Source: DATLSM01 sp049585815 | Lineage (GTDB): Bacteria > Actinomycetota > Thermoleophilia > Solirubrobacterales > 70-9 | Direction: 5' to 3' | NCBI GenBank assembly: GCA_049585815.1 | Contig: JBAVAR010000094.1 | Span: 1-19,848 of the forward strand | Length of the DNA stretch: 19,848 nt | Part shown: piece after piece, positions 6,595 through 13,804 of the stretch | Layout: every line of letters starts with the position of its first letter | How positions within the stretch are numbered: position 1 is the first letter of the stretch | Notes under the pieces: generated by a model | Told to the model about the DNA's origin: nothing | Databases searched by the model: none | The model's input: only the letters and a program-made list of their open reading frames with translations | Made by a program: the position numbers and the translations under genes

Positions 6595-7845
6595 GTGGGC
6601 GCCCCCGCCAGCGACACCGACCGAGGGAGTTCCCGCGGCTGGGGCGTGATCGTCTCCTACTCGCTTGTCTGCGCGGGCACGCAGCTGCTCTGGCTCACCT
6701 ACGCACCGATCGACACCGAGAGCGCGCACTTCTACGGAGTCTCGGTCTCGGCGATCGGCTGGCTGGCGGAGATCTTCCCCCTCCTCTACGTGGTGCTGGC
6801 GATCCCCGCCGGGCGCCTCCTTGACAGTCATTTCCGTCCAGCGCTCGCGTCGGGTGCGGGGCTGATGGCAGCGGGCGGGGTGCTGCGCCTCGGCGGTCAG
6901 ACCTTCGCCTGGGCGATGGCGGGCCAGCTCGCCGTCGCCGTCGCCCAGCCGGTGATTCTCAGCGCGGTCGGCAAGCTCGCCGGCGACTACCTTCCCGAAG
7001 ACCAACGTCCCGCCGGCATCGCCGTGGGCTCGGCGGGAAGCTTCGCTGGCATGCTCTTTGCCCTCATCCTCGGCCCCACCCTGGGAGCCCACGGGCACAT
7101 CGAACGGCTGCTGGTGCTTGAGGCCACCCTCGGAGTACTCGCCGCGCTCGCCCTCGCCGCTGCCCTGCGCCGGCCGGTTCGCGAGGGCGAGGAGCGCGCT
7201 GCGATCGAGGGCGGCGCCGCGCGGGCGCTGTGGGCGCTGCCGGCGATGCGCACCCTCTGCGGCCTGGTCTTCGTCGGCTTTGGGGTCTTCGTCGCCCTCG
7301 CCACCTGGCTGCAGGCGCTGCTGCACCCCTCCGGAGTCTCCGAACAGAGTGCTGGCGCCCTGCTCGTCGGGATGATCATCGCCGGGATGATCGGCTGCGC
7401 CGTCTTGCCTCCCCTGCTCGCTCGCCGCGATGCCGAACGCACCTTCATGCGCGCCGCAGTCCTGGTCGGTGCGTTCGGCTGCTTGGCCCTCGGCACTGTC
7501 TCACTGCTCGGCGCCCGCGCGGCGGTGATCGCGCTGATGGGCTTCTTTCTGCTGCCGGCACTGCCGATCGTTCTCACCGTTGCCGAGCGTCTTGCCGGCG
7601 CCGCCGCCGGCACCGCGGGGGCGATCGTCTGGATGGCCGGCAACCTCGGTGGACTCGTGGTGGCACTGGTCGTCCAGATCCTGGTCCACGACCCCTTCGC
7701 CGCGTTCCTCGCGATGGCGGCAATCTCGCTACTCGGCCTTCCCCTCGCCGCCCGATTTCCCTCGCTTGCCGGGGTTCTCGGTGGCGAGGGGCCTTCCTCG
7801 GCCGACCGGCAGGCGGCCATCCGCGCCGGCGGGGAGGTGGCCTAG
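6595..7845 (+). CDS. MFS transporter, FLVCR-like
   Basis: The product is 416 residues with about 12 hydrophobic segments. The N-terminal half reads like the FLVCR family: LLWLTYAPI, FYGVSVSAIGWL (about 46-57), AIPAGRLLDSHFRP (about 69-82), then GQLAVAVAQPVIL and GKLAGDYLPEDQR. Characterised animal FLVCR proteins carry choline, ethanolamine or heme; substrates of bacterial relatives are not known to me. The frame is open upstream into the acyl-CoA dehydrogenase, so I chose GTG 6595: GAGGA (6585-6589, overlapping the previous stop) is a suitable ribosome site 5 bases ahead. Tight spacing implies co-transcription with the dehydrogenase, so it could import the substrate or export a product of that pathway. 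Confidence 0.85.
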   Translation: MGAPASDTDRGSSRGWGVIVSYSLVCAGTQLLWLTYAPIDTESAHFYGVSVSAIGWLAEIFPLLYVVLAIPAGRLLDSHFRPALASGAGLMAAGGVLRLGGQTFAWAMAGQLAVAVAQPVILSAVGKLAGDYLPEDQRPAGIAVGSAGSFAGMLFALILGPTLGAHGHIERLLVLEATLGVLAALALAAALRRPVREGEERAAIEGGAARALWALPAMRTLCGLVFVGFGVFVALATWLQALLHPSGVSEQSAGALLVGMIIAGMIGCAVLPPLLARRDAERTFMRAAVLVGAFGCLALGTVSLLGARAAVIALMGFFLLPALPIVLTVAERLAGAAAGTAGAIVWMAGNLGGLVVALVVQILVHDPFAAFLAMAAISLLGLPLAARFPSLAGVLGGEGPSSADRQAAIRAGGEVA

Positions 7846-7890
7846 CTGAGCTCGGCGCCGGTCGGTCAAGGAAGGGGATCCCCGGCCTCT

Positions 7891-8322
7891 TCAGCCGCTG
7901 ATCGCGGCCAGTTCGGCCGGCCCCAACAACGCGACCAGCGCCGAGCCGTCGATGATCGCCAGCCCGCCCTTGCGCATCCTCGCTCTGGCTCCGGTGTGGC
8001 GGGCGAGCTCGGCGCAGAGGTCGGGCTCATGAGCGACAACGAGCACCTCTCCCCGACCGGCGGCAAGTCGGGTTAGGTCGAGGTTGCCGCCCGACAACTC
8101 CGCGAGCGGCTCGGGATCGAGGCCCAAGCGCGCGCAGGCAATTTGGGCAGTTTGGGCGGCACGCACCTTTGGGCTGGTGAGGCAGGCGTTGATCCCGGCG
8201 TCGAGCCTGGCCAGAGCCTCTCCCGCGGAACGTGCCTGACGCTTACCCTTGGCGGTAAGTCGGCGCGCCGCGTCATCGCCCCTGCCGCGCTCTGCGTCGC
8301 CGTGTCGAAGTAGGTAGATCAC
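7891..8322 (-). CDS. sixA: SixA-type histidine phosphatase
   Basis: The product is 143 residues, the usual size for SixA. It has the branch-1 histidine phosphatase motif LLRHGDA (His7 is the phospho-acceptor, Arg6 beside it), the phosphate-binding segment LTSPKVRAAQT (about 48-58) and the second histidine in VVAHEPDL (His98). E. coli SixA removes phosphate from a histidine on the PTS-Ntr phosphocarrier NPr; the target here is unknown and no PTS gene is in view. The start is GTG 8322 with TAGGAT 7 bases upstream, so it looks leaderless. The gene converges with the MFS gene (45-base gap containing the palindrome GGGGATCCCC) and diverges from the YbjQ-family gene. Confidence 0.88.
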   Translation of the reverse strand: MIYLLRHGDAERGRGDDAARRLTAKGKRQARSAGEALARLDAGINACLTSPKVRAAQTAQIACARLGLDPEPLAELSGGNLDLTRLAAGRGEVLVVAHEPDLCAELARHTGARARMRKGGLAIIDGSALVALLGPAELAAISG

Positions 8323-8329
8323 CCGATCG

Positions 8330-8335
8330 ATCCTA
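8330..8335 (-). promoter_or_regulatory. Leaderless -10 element for sixA
   Basis: On the minus strand TAGGAT lies 7 bases before GTG 8322. It is separated by 6 bases from the mirror-image plus-strand element at 8342. Confidence 0.6.
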
Positions 8336-8341
8336 TGCGGG

Positions 8342-8347
8342 TAGGCT
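8342..8347 (+). promoter_or_regulatory. Leaderless -10 element for the YbjQ-family gene
   Basis: TAGGCT lies 7 bases before ATG 8355, with no Shine-Dalgarno sequence. Spacing matches the divergent sixA promoter exactly. Confidence 0.6.
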
Positions 8348-8354
8348 GACCCCG

Positions 8355-8678
8355 ATGATCATCTCCACGACGAACGACCTGCCCGGCTATGAGATCCAGG
8401 AGGTGCTGGGCGAGGTCTTTGGTCTCACCGTTCGCTCGCGCAACCTCGGCTCCCAGATTGGCGCCTCGCTTAAGTCGCTGGCCGGGGGCGAGCTGAAGGG
8501 GATGACGAAGATGCTCGCCGAAGGTCGCGAGCACGCGACCGAACGGCTGGTCGAGGAAGCCGAATCGAAGGGCGCCGACGCGATCCTCGCCTTTCGCTTC
8601 GACACCTCCGAGCTCGGCACCACCTGGACTGAGATCTGCGCCTACGGCACCGCGGTCAGGGTGCACAAGAAGATCTGA
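8355..8678 (+). CDS. YbjQ/UPF0145 family protein
   Basis: The product is 107 residues, the normal length of the family. It shows the features of YbjQ-like proteins: the N-terminal STTNDLPGYEIQEVLGEVFG, the helix with REHATERLVEEAESKGADAI (about 59-78) and the closing FDTSELGTTWTEICAYGTAV. Known structures of the family are pentameric, and databases often label it a putative heavy-metal-binding protein, but no physiological role is settled. There is no signal peptide. The start at 8355 is supported by the TAGGCT element. The GST-like gene follows after 29 bases on the same strand and may be co-transcribed. Confidence 0.87.
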   Translation: MIISTTNDLPGYEIQEVLGEVFGLTVRSRNLGSQIGASLKSLAGGELKGMTKMLAEGREHATERLVEEAESKGADAILAFRFDTSELGTTWTEICAYGTAVRVHKKI

Positions 8679-8707
8679 CGCTCGCGGGGACCTCGGAGCC
8701 TGAATCG

Positions 8708-9496
8708 ATGAGCGACCTCCTCCCCACTCTCTGGCAGATCGATGTTTCGCACTACAGCGAGAAGGCACGCTGGGCTCTTGCGCACAAGCAAATCGAGCAC
8801 CGCCGCCGCTCGCCCCTCCCCGGCGCCCACATCGCGGTCGCCCTCTGGCTGACCCGGGGGGCGCAGACGACCTTCCCGGTGCTGACCGTCGACGGCCACC
8901 ATATCGGCGACTCGACCGCGATCATCGCCGCCCTGGAGGAGCGCTATCCCGAGCCCTCGCTCTATCCCGTCGACCAGGCGCAGCGGCGCCGCGCCCTGGC
9001 GCTCGAGGCCTTCTTTGACGAGGAACTCGGCCCGTCGATCAGGCTGCTCGCCTGGCACGAGCTCGGCAAGGACCCCGAGAGCTTCCGCGAGCTGATGGAA
9101 GCAACCGCCCCGGGGCCGCTGGCGAAGACGGCGGGCGTGGCCGCGGGCTATGCCCGCGCCTTCACCGGCATCCGCTTTGACGCCGGCAGCGCGGAGGAGG
9201 CTGAACGGGCCCGCGCCAAGATCCTCGACGCGCTTGACTACCTCGAGCAGGAGCTGGGGGAGAACGAGTACCTGGTCGGTGAATCGTTCACCGTCGCCGA
9301 CCTCACCGCCGCCGCCCTCTTCTACCCGCTGGTCCTGCCTCCGGAGGGCCCACTGCCGGCCGACCAACGGCCGGCCCGCGGGATGGAGCGCTTCCGCGAG
9401 CCACTTGCCGAGCGCCGCGGCTTCCAGTGGGTCGCGGAGATGTTCCGCCGCCACCGCGAGCCCGAAAAACAGATGGTTGCCGCCGGGACGGGGTGA
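8708..9496 (+). CDS. Glutathione S-transferase-like protein
   Basis: The product is 262 residues with a two-domain GST layout. The thioredoxin-fold half covers about 6-82: SHYSEKARWAL (14-24) is the active-site helix, TFPVL (55-59) holds the cis-proline, and GDST (67-70) is the site that contacts the gamma-glutamyl part of the thiol. The helical half contains GENEYLVGESFTVADLTAAAL (about 181-201), with the N-capping box typical of the family. Ser14 or Tyr16 could be the thiol-activating residue. Actinobacteria of this kind usually rely on mycothiol or other thiols rather than glutathione, so the true cofactor is open. The stop is 149 bases before the convergent kinase gene. ATG 8708 has only a weak GGAG about 10 bases ahead. 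Confidence 0.85.
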   Translation: MSDLLPTLWQIDVSHYSEKARWALAHKQIEHRRRSPLPGAHIAVALWLTRGAQTTFPVLTVDGHHIGDSTAIIAALEERYPEPSLYPVDQAQRRRALALEAFFDEELGPSIRLLAWHELGKDPESFRELMEATAPGPLAKTAGVAAGYARAFTGIRFDAGSAEEAERARAKILDALDYLEQELGENEYLVGESFTVADLTAAALFYPLVLPPEGPLPADQRPARGMERFREPLAERRGFQWVAEMFRRHREPEKQMVAAGTG

Positions 9497-9618
9497 GGGC
9501 CGGCCCTCACCGCCTCGGCGGAGCCACCCTCACTGCTCGGAGCGCTCGCAGCCGATCAGGCCCAACAGGCCCCCGAACGGCAGGGTCCCTCGCCGCGATC
9601 CAGCCGCAGGTGCCGCGC

Positions 9619-9639
9619 TTCATCCCATCGCCGGGATGA
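9619..9639. other. Short perfect hairpin between convergent genes
   Basis: TCATCCC (9619? to 9626) pairs with GGGATGA (9633-9639) around a 6-base loop; the outermost pair begins at 9620. It lies in the 149-base gap between two convergent genes, where a bidirectional terminator is expected, but there is no T-tract on either side. It could help termination or be chance. Confidence 0.3.
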
Positions 9640-9645
9640 TCCCTC

Positions 9646-10716
9646 CTAATCGATGCCGCGGCGCTCTGCCTCATCGGCTGCATCCGCGAGGCGCTCGACC
9701 AGGCGGGCGAACTGGCGAATTCCCTCGTTCACCTTGCCGTACTGGCCAGCGGCATAGCGTGCATAGACCCCCTCGAGGATGATCGCCAGCTTCCAGTAGC
9801 CGAGGGCGATGAAGAAATCGAGGTCAGAGAGGTCGCGGCCGGAGCGCTCGACGTAGCGGGCGCGCAGCTGATCGCGGGTGGGGAATCCTGGGGCAAGGTT
9901 CGCCGGCTGGCCCAGGGCGATCGTCTCCTCTCCCCGCACCGGCCAGTAGGCCATCAGCAGGCCGACGTCTGCGAGCGGGTCGCCCAGGGTGCAGAGCTCC
10001 CAGTCGACAACCGCCGCCACCTCGCCGCCCGGGGTGAGGATCATGTTGTCCAGGCGGTAGTCGCCGTGAACTAGAGTCGCCTGGCCCTGCTCTGGGATTC
10101 GCGCCTCCAGACGGTCGTGCACTCCTTCGATCACCGCCAACTCCCGCGTCTTTGACTTCTCCCATTGGCCCTGCCAGCGGCGCAGTTGGCGAGCGACGTA
10201 GTCCTCCCGGCGGCCGAGGTCACCGAGCCCCACCGCCGTGGGATCGACGGCGTGGATCTCGACCAGCGTGTCCGCGACTCTCATCCCGATCGCCCACCGG
10301 TCCTCCGCCTGTGGGAATGCCTCTGCCTCGGCGATCCCCCGCAGAACCGGCCCCTCGACGAAATCCATCACGTAAAAGGGTGCGCCGTTGACGTCCTCGT
10401 CCTCGCAGAGCCCGACCACCGGCGCCACCGGCACCCGCGTCGGCCCCAGCGCTGAGACCACCCGGTGCTCACGCTCCATGTCATGGGCGGAGCCGAGGCG
10501 CTTACCGAGCGGCGGACGCCGCAGAGCCCAGCTCCCTGCGGCGGTGTCGCTCACCCGGTAGGTGAGATTCGAGTGACCACCCGAGATCCGCGTGAAGGAA
10601 AGCGGTGGTTGGGCTGCGGGCACATGCTCGGAGAACCAGTCCTCGATAGCCGCCCGGTCGATCCCCTCCGGCGCCTTCGCCGAGCCGTCGGCGGTGCCTG
10701 TAGCCTCGTCGCCCAT
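9646..10716 (-). CDS. APH-fold kinase of the ACAD10/11 type
   Basis: The product is 356 residues with a complete aminoglycoside-phosphotransferase/choline-kinase fold. Visible parts are the Gly-rich ISGGHSNLTYRV (about 44-55), the Lys/Arg region LRRPPLGKRLGSAHDMEREH (about 65-84), YVMDFVEGPVLRG (115-127), the catalytic loop VHGDYRLDNMIL (216-227, base Asp219, Asn224) and the metal-binding VVDWELCTLGDPLADVG (236-252). This combination, especially DWELCTLGDPLAD, is that of the kinase domain fused to ACAD in animal ACAD10/ACAD11 and of LvaA in P. putida, which phosphorylates 4-hydroxyacyl-CoA. It is not an antibiotic-resistance enzyme. ATG 10716 is chosen over codons further upstream because TATGCT lies 9 bases ahead. 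Its likely partner dehydrogenase is at 5324. Confidence 0.88.
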   Translation of the reverse strand: MGDEATGTADGSAKAPEGIDRAAIEDWFSEHVPAAQPPLSFTRISGGHSNLTYRVSDTAAGSWALRRPPLGKRLGSAHDMEREHRVVSALGPTRVPVAPVVGLCEDEDVNGAPFYVMDFVEGPVLRGIAEAEAFPQAEDRWAIGMRVADTLVEIHAVDPTAVGLGDLGRREDYVARQLRRWQGQWEKSKTRELAVIEGVHDRLEARIPEQGQATLVHGDYRLDNMILTPGGEVAAVVDWELCTLGDPLADVGLLMAYWPVRGEETIALGQPANLAPGFPTRDQLRARYVERSGRDLSDLDFFIALGYWKLAIILEGVYARYAAGQYGKVNEGIRQFARLVERLADAADEAERRGID

Positions 10717-11995
10717 AGCCGCGCAAGCATATGCCCGACGAGGTCTCCGGCTGAGCCCATCGCTGGCGAACAGGCTGAGGATCGGCTTTGCGATCTGCTT
10801 TGCCGTGCTGACCGCGATGGCGGTGATCGGCGTCGCCCGCTTCATCCAGGAGCGCCAGGACTTCGAGAGCTCAATCGAGCGCTCCTACCAGATCGAGATG
10901 GCGGCGCGGGTGCGGGTTGCCGAAGGCAGGCGGCCCGCCGCGTCCCGCGCCGCAATCGCCGCCCAACAGAACCGACGCCAGCAGTTGCAGGACAACATCT
11001 CGACCGACACCCGCAACACGGCGCTGCTGGTCGCGGCCGGGATCATCGCCGGGCTGACCGCGGCGCTGCTGCTGTTCAGTGGCTTGATCGCCTCAATGCG
11101 GCGGCCCCTGGAGGAGCTGGTCGCGGCGGCGGGGCGGCTGGCGGCGGGGGATCGATCCGCCCGCGTCAAGGTCGGCGGCCTTTCGGAGACAGCAGCTCTC
11201 GGCGCCGCCTTCAACGAGATGGCTGACGAGCTCGAACGCGAGGCCAGCCAGCGCGACCAGCTCGACCGGATGAAAGACGAGTTCGTGCTCACCGCCTCAC
11301 ACGAGCTGCGCAGCCCGCTCACCTCCGTGCAGGGTTTCGCCGAGCTGCTGATGCTGGAGCGCGAGAAGCTCTCCCCGGCACAGGCCGACACGGTCGAGAT
11401 CATTCTCGACAACTCCCGCCATCTGGTGCGACTGCTCAACGACCTGCTCGATCTGGCGCGCAGTGACGCCGGGCGGCTGACGATCCACCCGGTCCTTACC
11501 GAGATCGGTCCCCTGGTCGAAGACGCGGTTCGGACGATGGGGGCGCAGGCCGAGGGGATGGGCCAGCTGCTCGAGTGTGAGATCGAACCGGGCCTGCCGC
11601 AGATCGAGGCCGAGCCCGACCGGATTCGTCAAGTACTGGTCAATCTGCTTACCAATGCACATGAGTACTGCCCCGAGGGAGCTTTGATCCGGGTGACTGC
11701 GGCGCGATTTGGTGATGAAGTGGAACTTGCCGTGAGCGACAACGGACCGGGCATCCCGGAGGAGCAGCTGGAACATATTTTCGAACGCTTTACCCGCGGC
11801 GACGCCGGGCTGACCCAGCGCGTCGGCGGCACCGGCCTTGGCCTGGCGATCTCGAAATCCCTGGTCGAGCTGCACGGGGGCACGCTCTCCGCCCAATCCA
11901 GCCCGGGCGAGGGCTCCACCTTTCGCGTCCGGCTGCCGGCGAAGACGCTCAGCCCGGGCGCGGGCCCCGGCCGCACCACGACGGAGGCCCGCTGA
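10694..11995 (+). CDS. Membrane sensor histidine kinase
   Basis: The product is 433 residues if it starts at GTG 10694. Domains in order: a membrane helix at about 28-50, a short outside region of about 60 residues, a second helix at about 109-133, a HAMP domain at about 134-187, a HisKA domain with SHELRSP (His203 is the phosphorylation site), and an HATPase_c domain with NLLTNAHEYCP (N box, 317-327), VSDNGPGIPEE (347-357) and GGTGLGLAISKS (378-389). The short sensor loop has no recognisable ligand domain. The start is uncertain: GTG 10694 lies inside the divergent kinase gene, and no other ATG/GTG is in frame before the first helix; a CTG at 10751 is an alternative. The stop overlaps the response-regulator start (TGATG), so the pair is translationally coupled. 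Confidence 0.88.
   Translation: MPVASSPIAAQAYARRGLRLSPSLANRLRIGFAICFAVLTAMAVIGVARFIQERQDFESSIERSYQIEMAARVRVAEGRRPAASRAAIAAQQNRRQQLQDNISTDTRNTALLVAAGIIAGLTAALLLFSGLIASMRRPLEELVAAAGRLAAGDRSARVKVGGLSETAALGAAFNEMADELEREASQRDQLDRMKDEFVLTASHELRSPLTSVQGFAELLMLEREKLSPAQADTVEIILDNSRHLVRLLNDLLDLARSDAGRLTIHPVLTEIGPLVEDAVRTMGAQAEGMGQLLECEIEPGLPQIEAEPDRIRQVLVNLLTNAHEYCPEGALIRVTAARFGDEVELAVSDNGPGIPEEQLEHIFERFTRGDAGLTQRVGGTGLGLAISKSLVELHGGTLSAQSSPGEGSTFRVRLPAKTLSPGAGPGRTTTEAR
10726..10731 (-). promoter_or_regulatory. Leaderless -10 element for the APH-fold kinase
   Basis: On the minus strand TATGCT lies 9 bases before ATG 10716. It sits within the palindrome GCATATGC (10727-10734). Confidence 0.5.
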
Positions 11996-12363
11996 TGGCC
12001 AGGGTGCTCGTCGCCGACGACTCCGAGACGATCCTCCTCCTGCTCCGCACCAGGCTGGAGATGGCCGGGCACGAGGTGCAGACGGCGAGCGACGGTCAGG
12101 AGGTGATGGACACCATGCACCGCGCCGAACCCGCCGCCAACCCGGACCTGCTGCTGCTCGACGCGATGATGCCGCGCAAGTCCGGGATCGACGCCCTGCG
12201 AGAGCTGCGCGCCGAGGGGGTGCAGACGCCGGCGCTGATCGTCAGTGCCCATCAGGACGGCGCCGATGCCGGGGCTCAGACCGACCTGCAGATCAGCGGC
12301 TACGTGACCAAGCCGATCGACTTCGAGCTGCTGCTCGCGAGCATCCTCGAGCTCACTTCCTAG
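11995..12363 (+). CDS. Receiver-only response regulator
   Basis: The product is 122 residues, a single REC domain with no output domain. The acidic pair Asp8/Asp9 (VADDSE), phospho-acceptor Asp56 (LLLLDAMMP), Ser84 at the switch position (LIVSAH) and Lys106 (TKP) are all present, so it should be phosphorylated by the kinase encoded just upstream. Stand-alone receivers act by binding other proteins or as intermediates in phosphorelays, rather than binding DNA. ATG 11995 overlaps the kinase stop by one base. The last 11 bases overlap the 3' end of the DEAD-box gene on the other strand. Confidence 0.93.
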   Translation: MARVLVADDSETILLLLRTRLEMAGHEVQTASDGQEVMDTMHRAEPAANPDLLLLDAMMPRKSGIDALRELRAEGVQTPALIVSAHQDGADAGAQTDLQISGYVTKPIDFELLLASILELTS

Positions 12364-13804
12364 CGACCTCGAGCCGGATCTCTTTGCCGTGGAGCTTCGT
12401 GCCGTCGAGGAACTCGACCGCGCGTTCGGCCTGCTCGGACTTCAGCTCAACGAAGGAGAAACGCTCCAGTACGCGGACCGAAGCGATGTCCTCGTCGGGG
12501 ACGACCGCCCCCTCGCGCAGGGCCCAGCGCAGGTCCTCCTCGGTTATTCCGCTGCGCTCGCCGCGGTTGACGAAGAGCTTGGTGTTGCCCTCAGTGACCC
12601 CCCTGGCCTCCCCGTCCCCGTTCGCATCGCCGGCCTCCCGGCGCCGTGCCGGACGCTCGCGGCGCCGGGGTCTTGGAGCGTGCTCGAGGCGCTCCTCGGG
12701 GCTCTCCCACTCACCGATCGAGGTCTTCACATCGCGCTCGATGCGGGCGATCTCATCGCGCTGGGCGGGGGTGACGAAGGTGATTGCACGACCGGTGCGC
12801 CCGACCCGCCCGGTGCGCCCGATCCGGTGCACGTAGACCTCGGAGGAGTCGGGGACGTCGTAGTTGATCACGTGGGTGACATGTTCGATATCGAGGCCGC
12901 GGGCGGCGATATCGGTGGCGACAAGCAGCTTCACCCGGTGGTCCTTGAAGGCGATCATCACCCCATCGCGCGAGCCCTGGCTCATATCGCCGTGCAGGGC
13001 TTTGACGTTCAGCCCCTTGGCCTTCAGTGTCTTCTCCAACCGCGAGGCGCCGATTTTGGTGCGACAGAAGATGATCGCCTGCTCGGGCTCCTCGGCCTTC
13101 AGCAACTCCACCAAGCGCTCCGCCTTGTCCTTCGCCGGCACCTCGATGAAGGCCTGGGCGATCGCGTCGACGGTGAGCGTCTTCGGCGTGATCCGGAGGG
13201 TCGTCGGGTCATACATGTAACCCTCTGCAAGGCGCTGGACCGGCGGCGGCATGGTCGCCGAAAAGAGCGCCGTCTGGCGCCCGCTCGGACACATCCGGAG
13301 GATCTTCTCGACGTCCTCGATGAAGCCGAGGTCGAGCATCTCATCGGCCTCGTCGAGGACGATATAGCGGGCCGCTGTGAGGACCAGCGAGCGGCGCGAC
13401 ATCAGATCCATCATCCGACCGACGGTGGCGACGACGACCTGGGCACCGGCCCGCAGCTGCGCCTGCTGGGAGCGGATCGGGGCCCCGCCGAAGACGGCGA
13501 CGATCTCCACATCGAGGTGCTCGGCGTAGGCGCGCAGCGCCTGGGTCACCTGGATGCAGAGCTCGCGGGTGGGGGTGAGGACGACCGCCTGCACCTCGTC
13601 GTTGTCGGGATCAAGGTACTGCAGGAGGGGCAGGCCAAAGGCGGCGGTCTTGCCGGTTCCGGTCTGGGCCTGGCCGATCACATCATGGCCGGCGAGCAGC
13701 TCGGGAATAGCCTGCTCTTGGATCGGTGTCGGCTCCTCGAAGCCGAGCTCGTCAATCGCCTGCTGGATCTGCGGGGAGAGCCCCAGGTCCTTGAACGCCG
13801 TCAC
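12353..13804 (-). CDS. deaD: DEAD-box RNA helicase with DbpA-like C-terminal domain
   Basis: The product is 483 residues. The motifs are complete: the Q-motif region FKDLGLSPQIQ...PTPIQEQAIP (4-34), Walker A AQTGTGKT (46-53), PTRELCIQ (78-85), DEAD (151-154), SAT (182-184), VATDIAARGLDIEH (295-308) and HRIGRTGRVGRTG (326-338). A basic, disordered linker (about 375-402) leads to a DbpA-type RNA-recognition domain (about 408-482, TKLFVNRG ... EIRLEV). This is the DeaD/CsdA layout, which works in ribosome assembly and mRNA turnover, often in the cold. Motif Ib reads ATVGR instead of the usual GTPGR. It starts at GTG 13804, which overlaps the stop of the upstream oxidoreductase gene by GTGA, so it depends on translational coupling. 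Confidence 0.95.
   Translation of the reverse strand: MTAFKDLGLSPQIQQAIDELGFEEPTPIQEQAIPELLAGHDVIGQAQTGTGKTAAFGLPLLQYLDPDNDEVQAVVLTPTRELCIQVTQALRAYAEHLDVEIVAVFGGAPIRSQQAQLRAGAQVVVATVGRMMDLMSRRSLVLTAARYIVLDEADEMLDLGFIEDVEKILRMCPSGRQTALFSATMPPPVQRLAEGYMYDPTTLRITPKTLTVDAIAQAFIEVPAKDKAERLVELLKAEEPEQAIIFCRTKIGASRLEKTLKAKGLNVKALHGDMSQGSRDGVMIAFKDHRVKLLVATDIAARGLDIEHVTHVINYDVPDSSEVYVHRIGRTGRVGRTGRAITFVTPAQRDEIARIERDVKTSIGEWESPEERLEHAPRPRRRERPARRREAGDANGDGEARGVTEGNTKLFVNRGERSGITEEDLRWALREGAVVPDEDIASVRVLERFSFVELKSEQAERAVEFLDGTKLHGKEIRLEVARK

Noticed and set aside
7874..7883. Palindrome GGGGATCCCC between the MFS and sixA genes
   Set aside because: It is a perfect 10-base palindrome with no loop and no T-tract, so it is not a convincing terminator; as an operator it has no nearby promoter.
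9646..10716. Annotation as an aminoglycoside-resistance phosphotransferase
   Set aside because: The fold is shared, but the motif set is that of the ACAD10/11 kinase group, which acts on acyl-CoA substrates.
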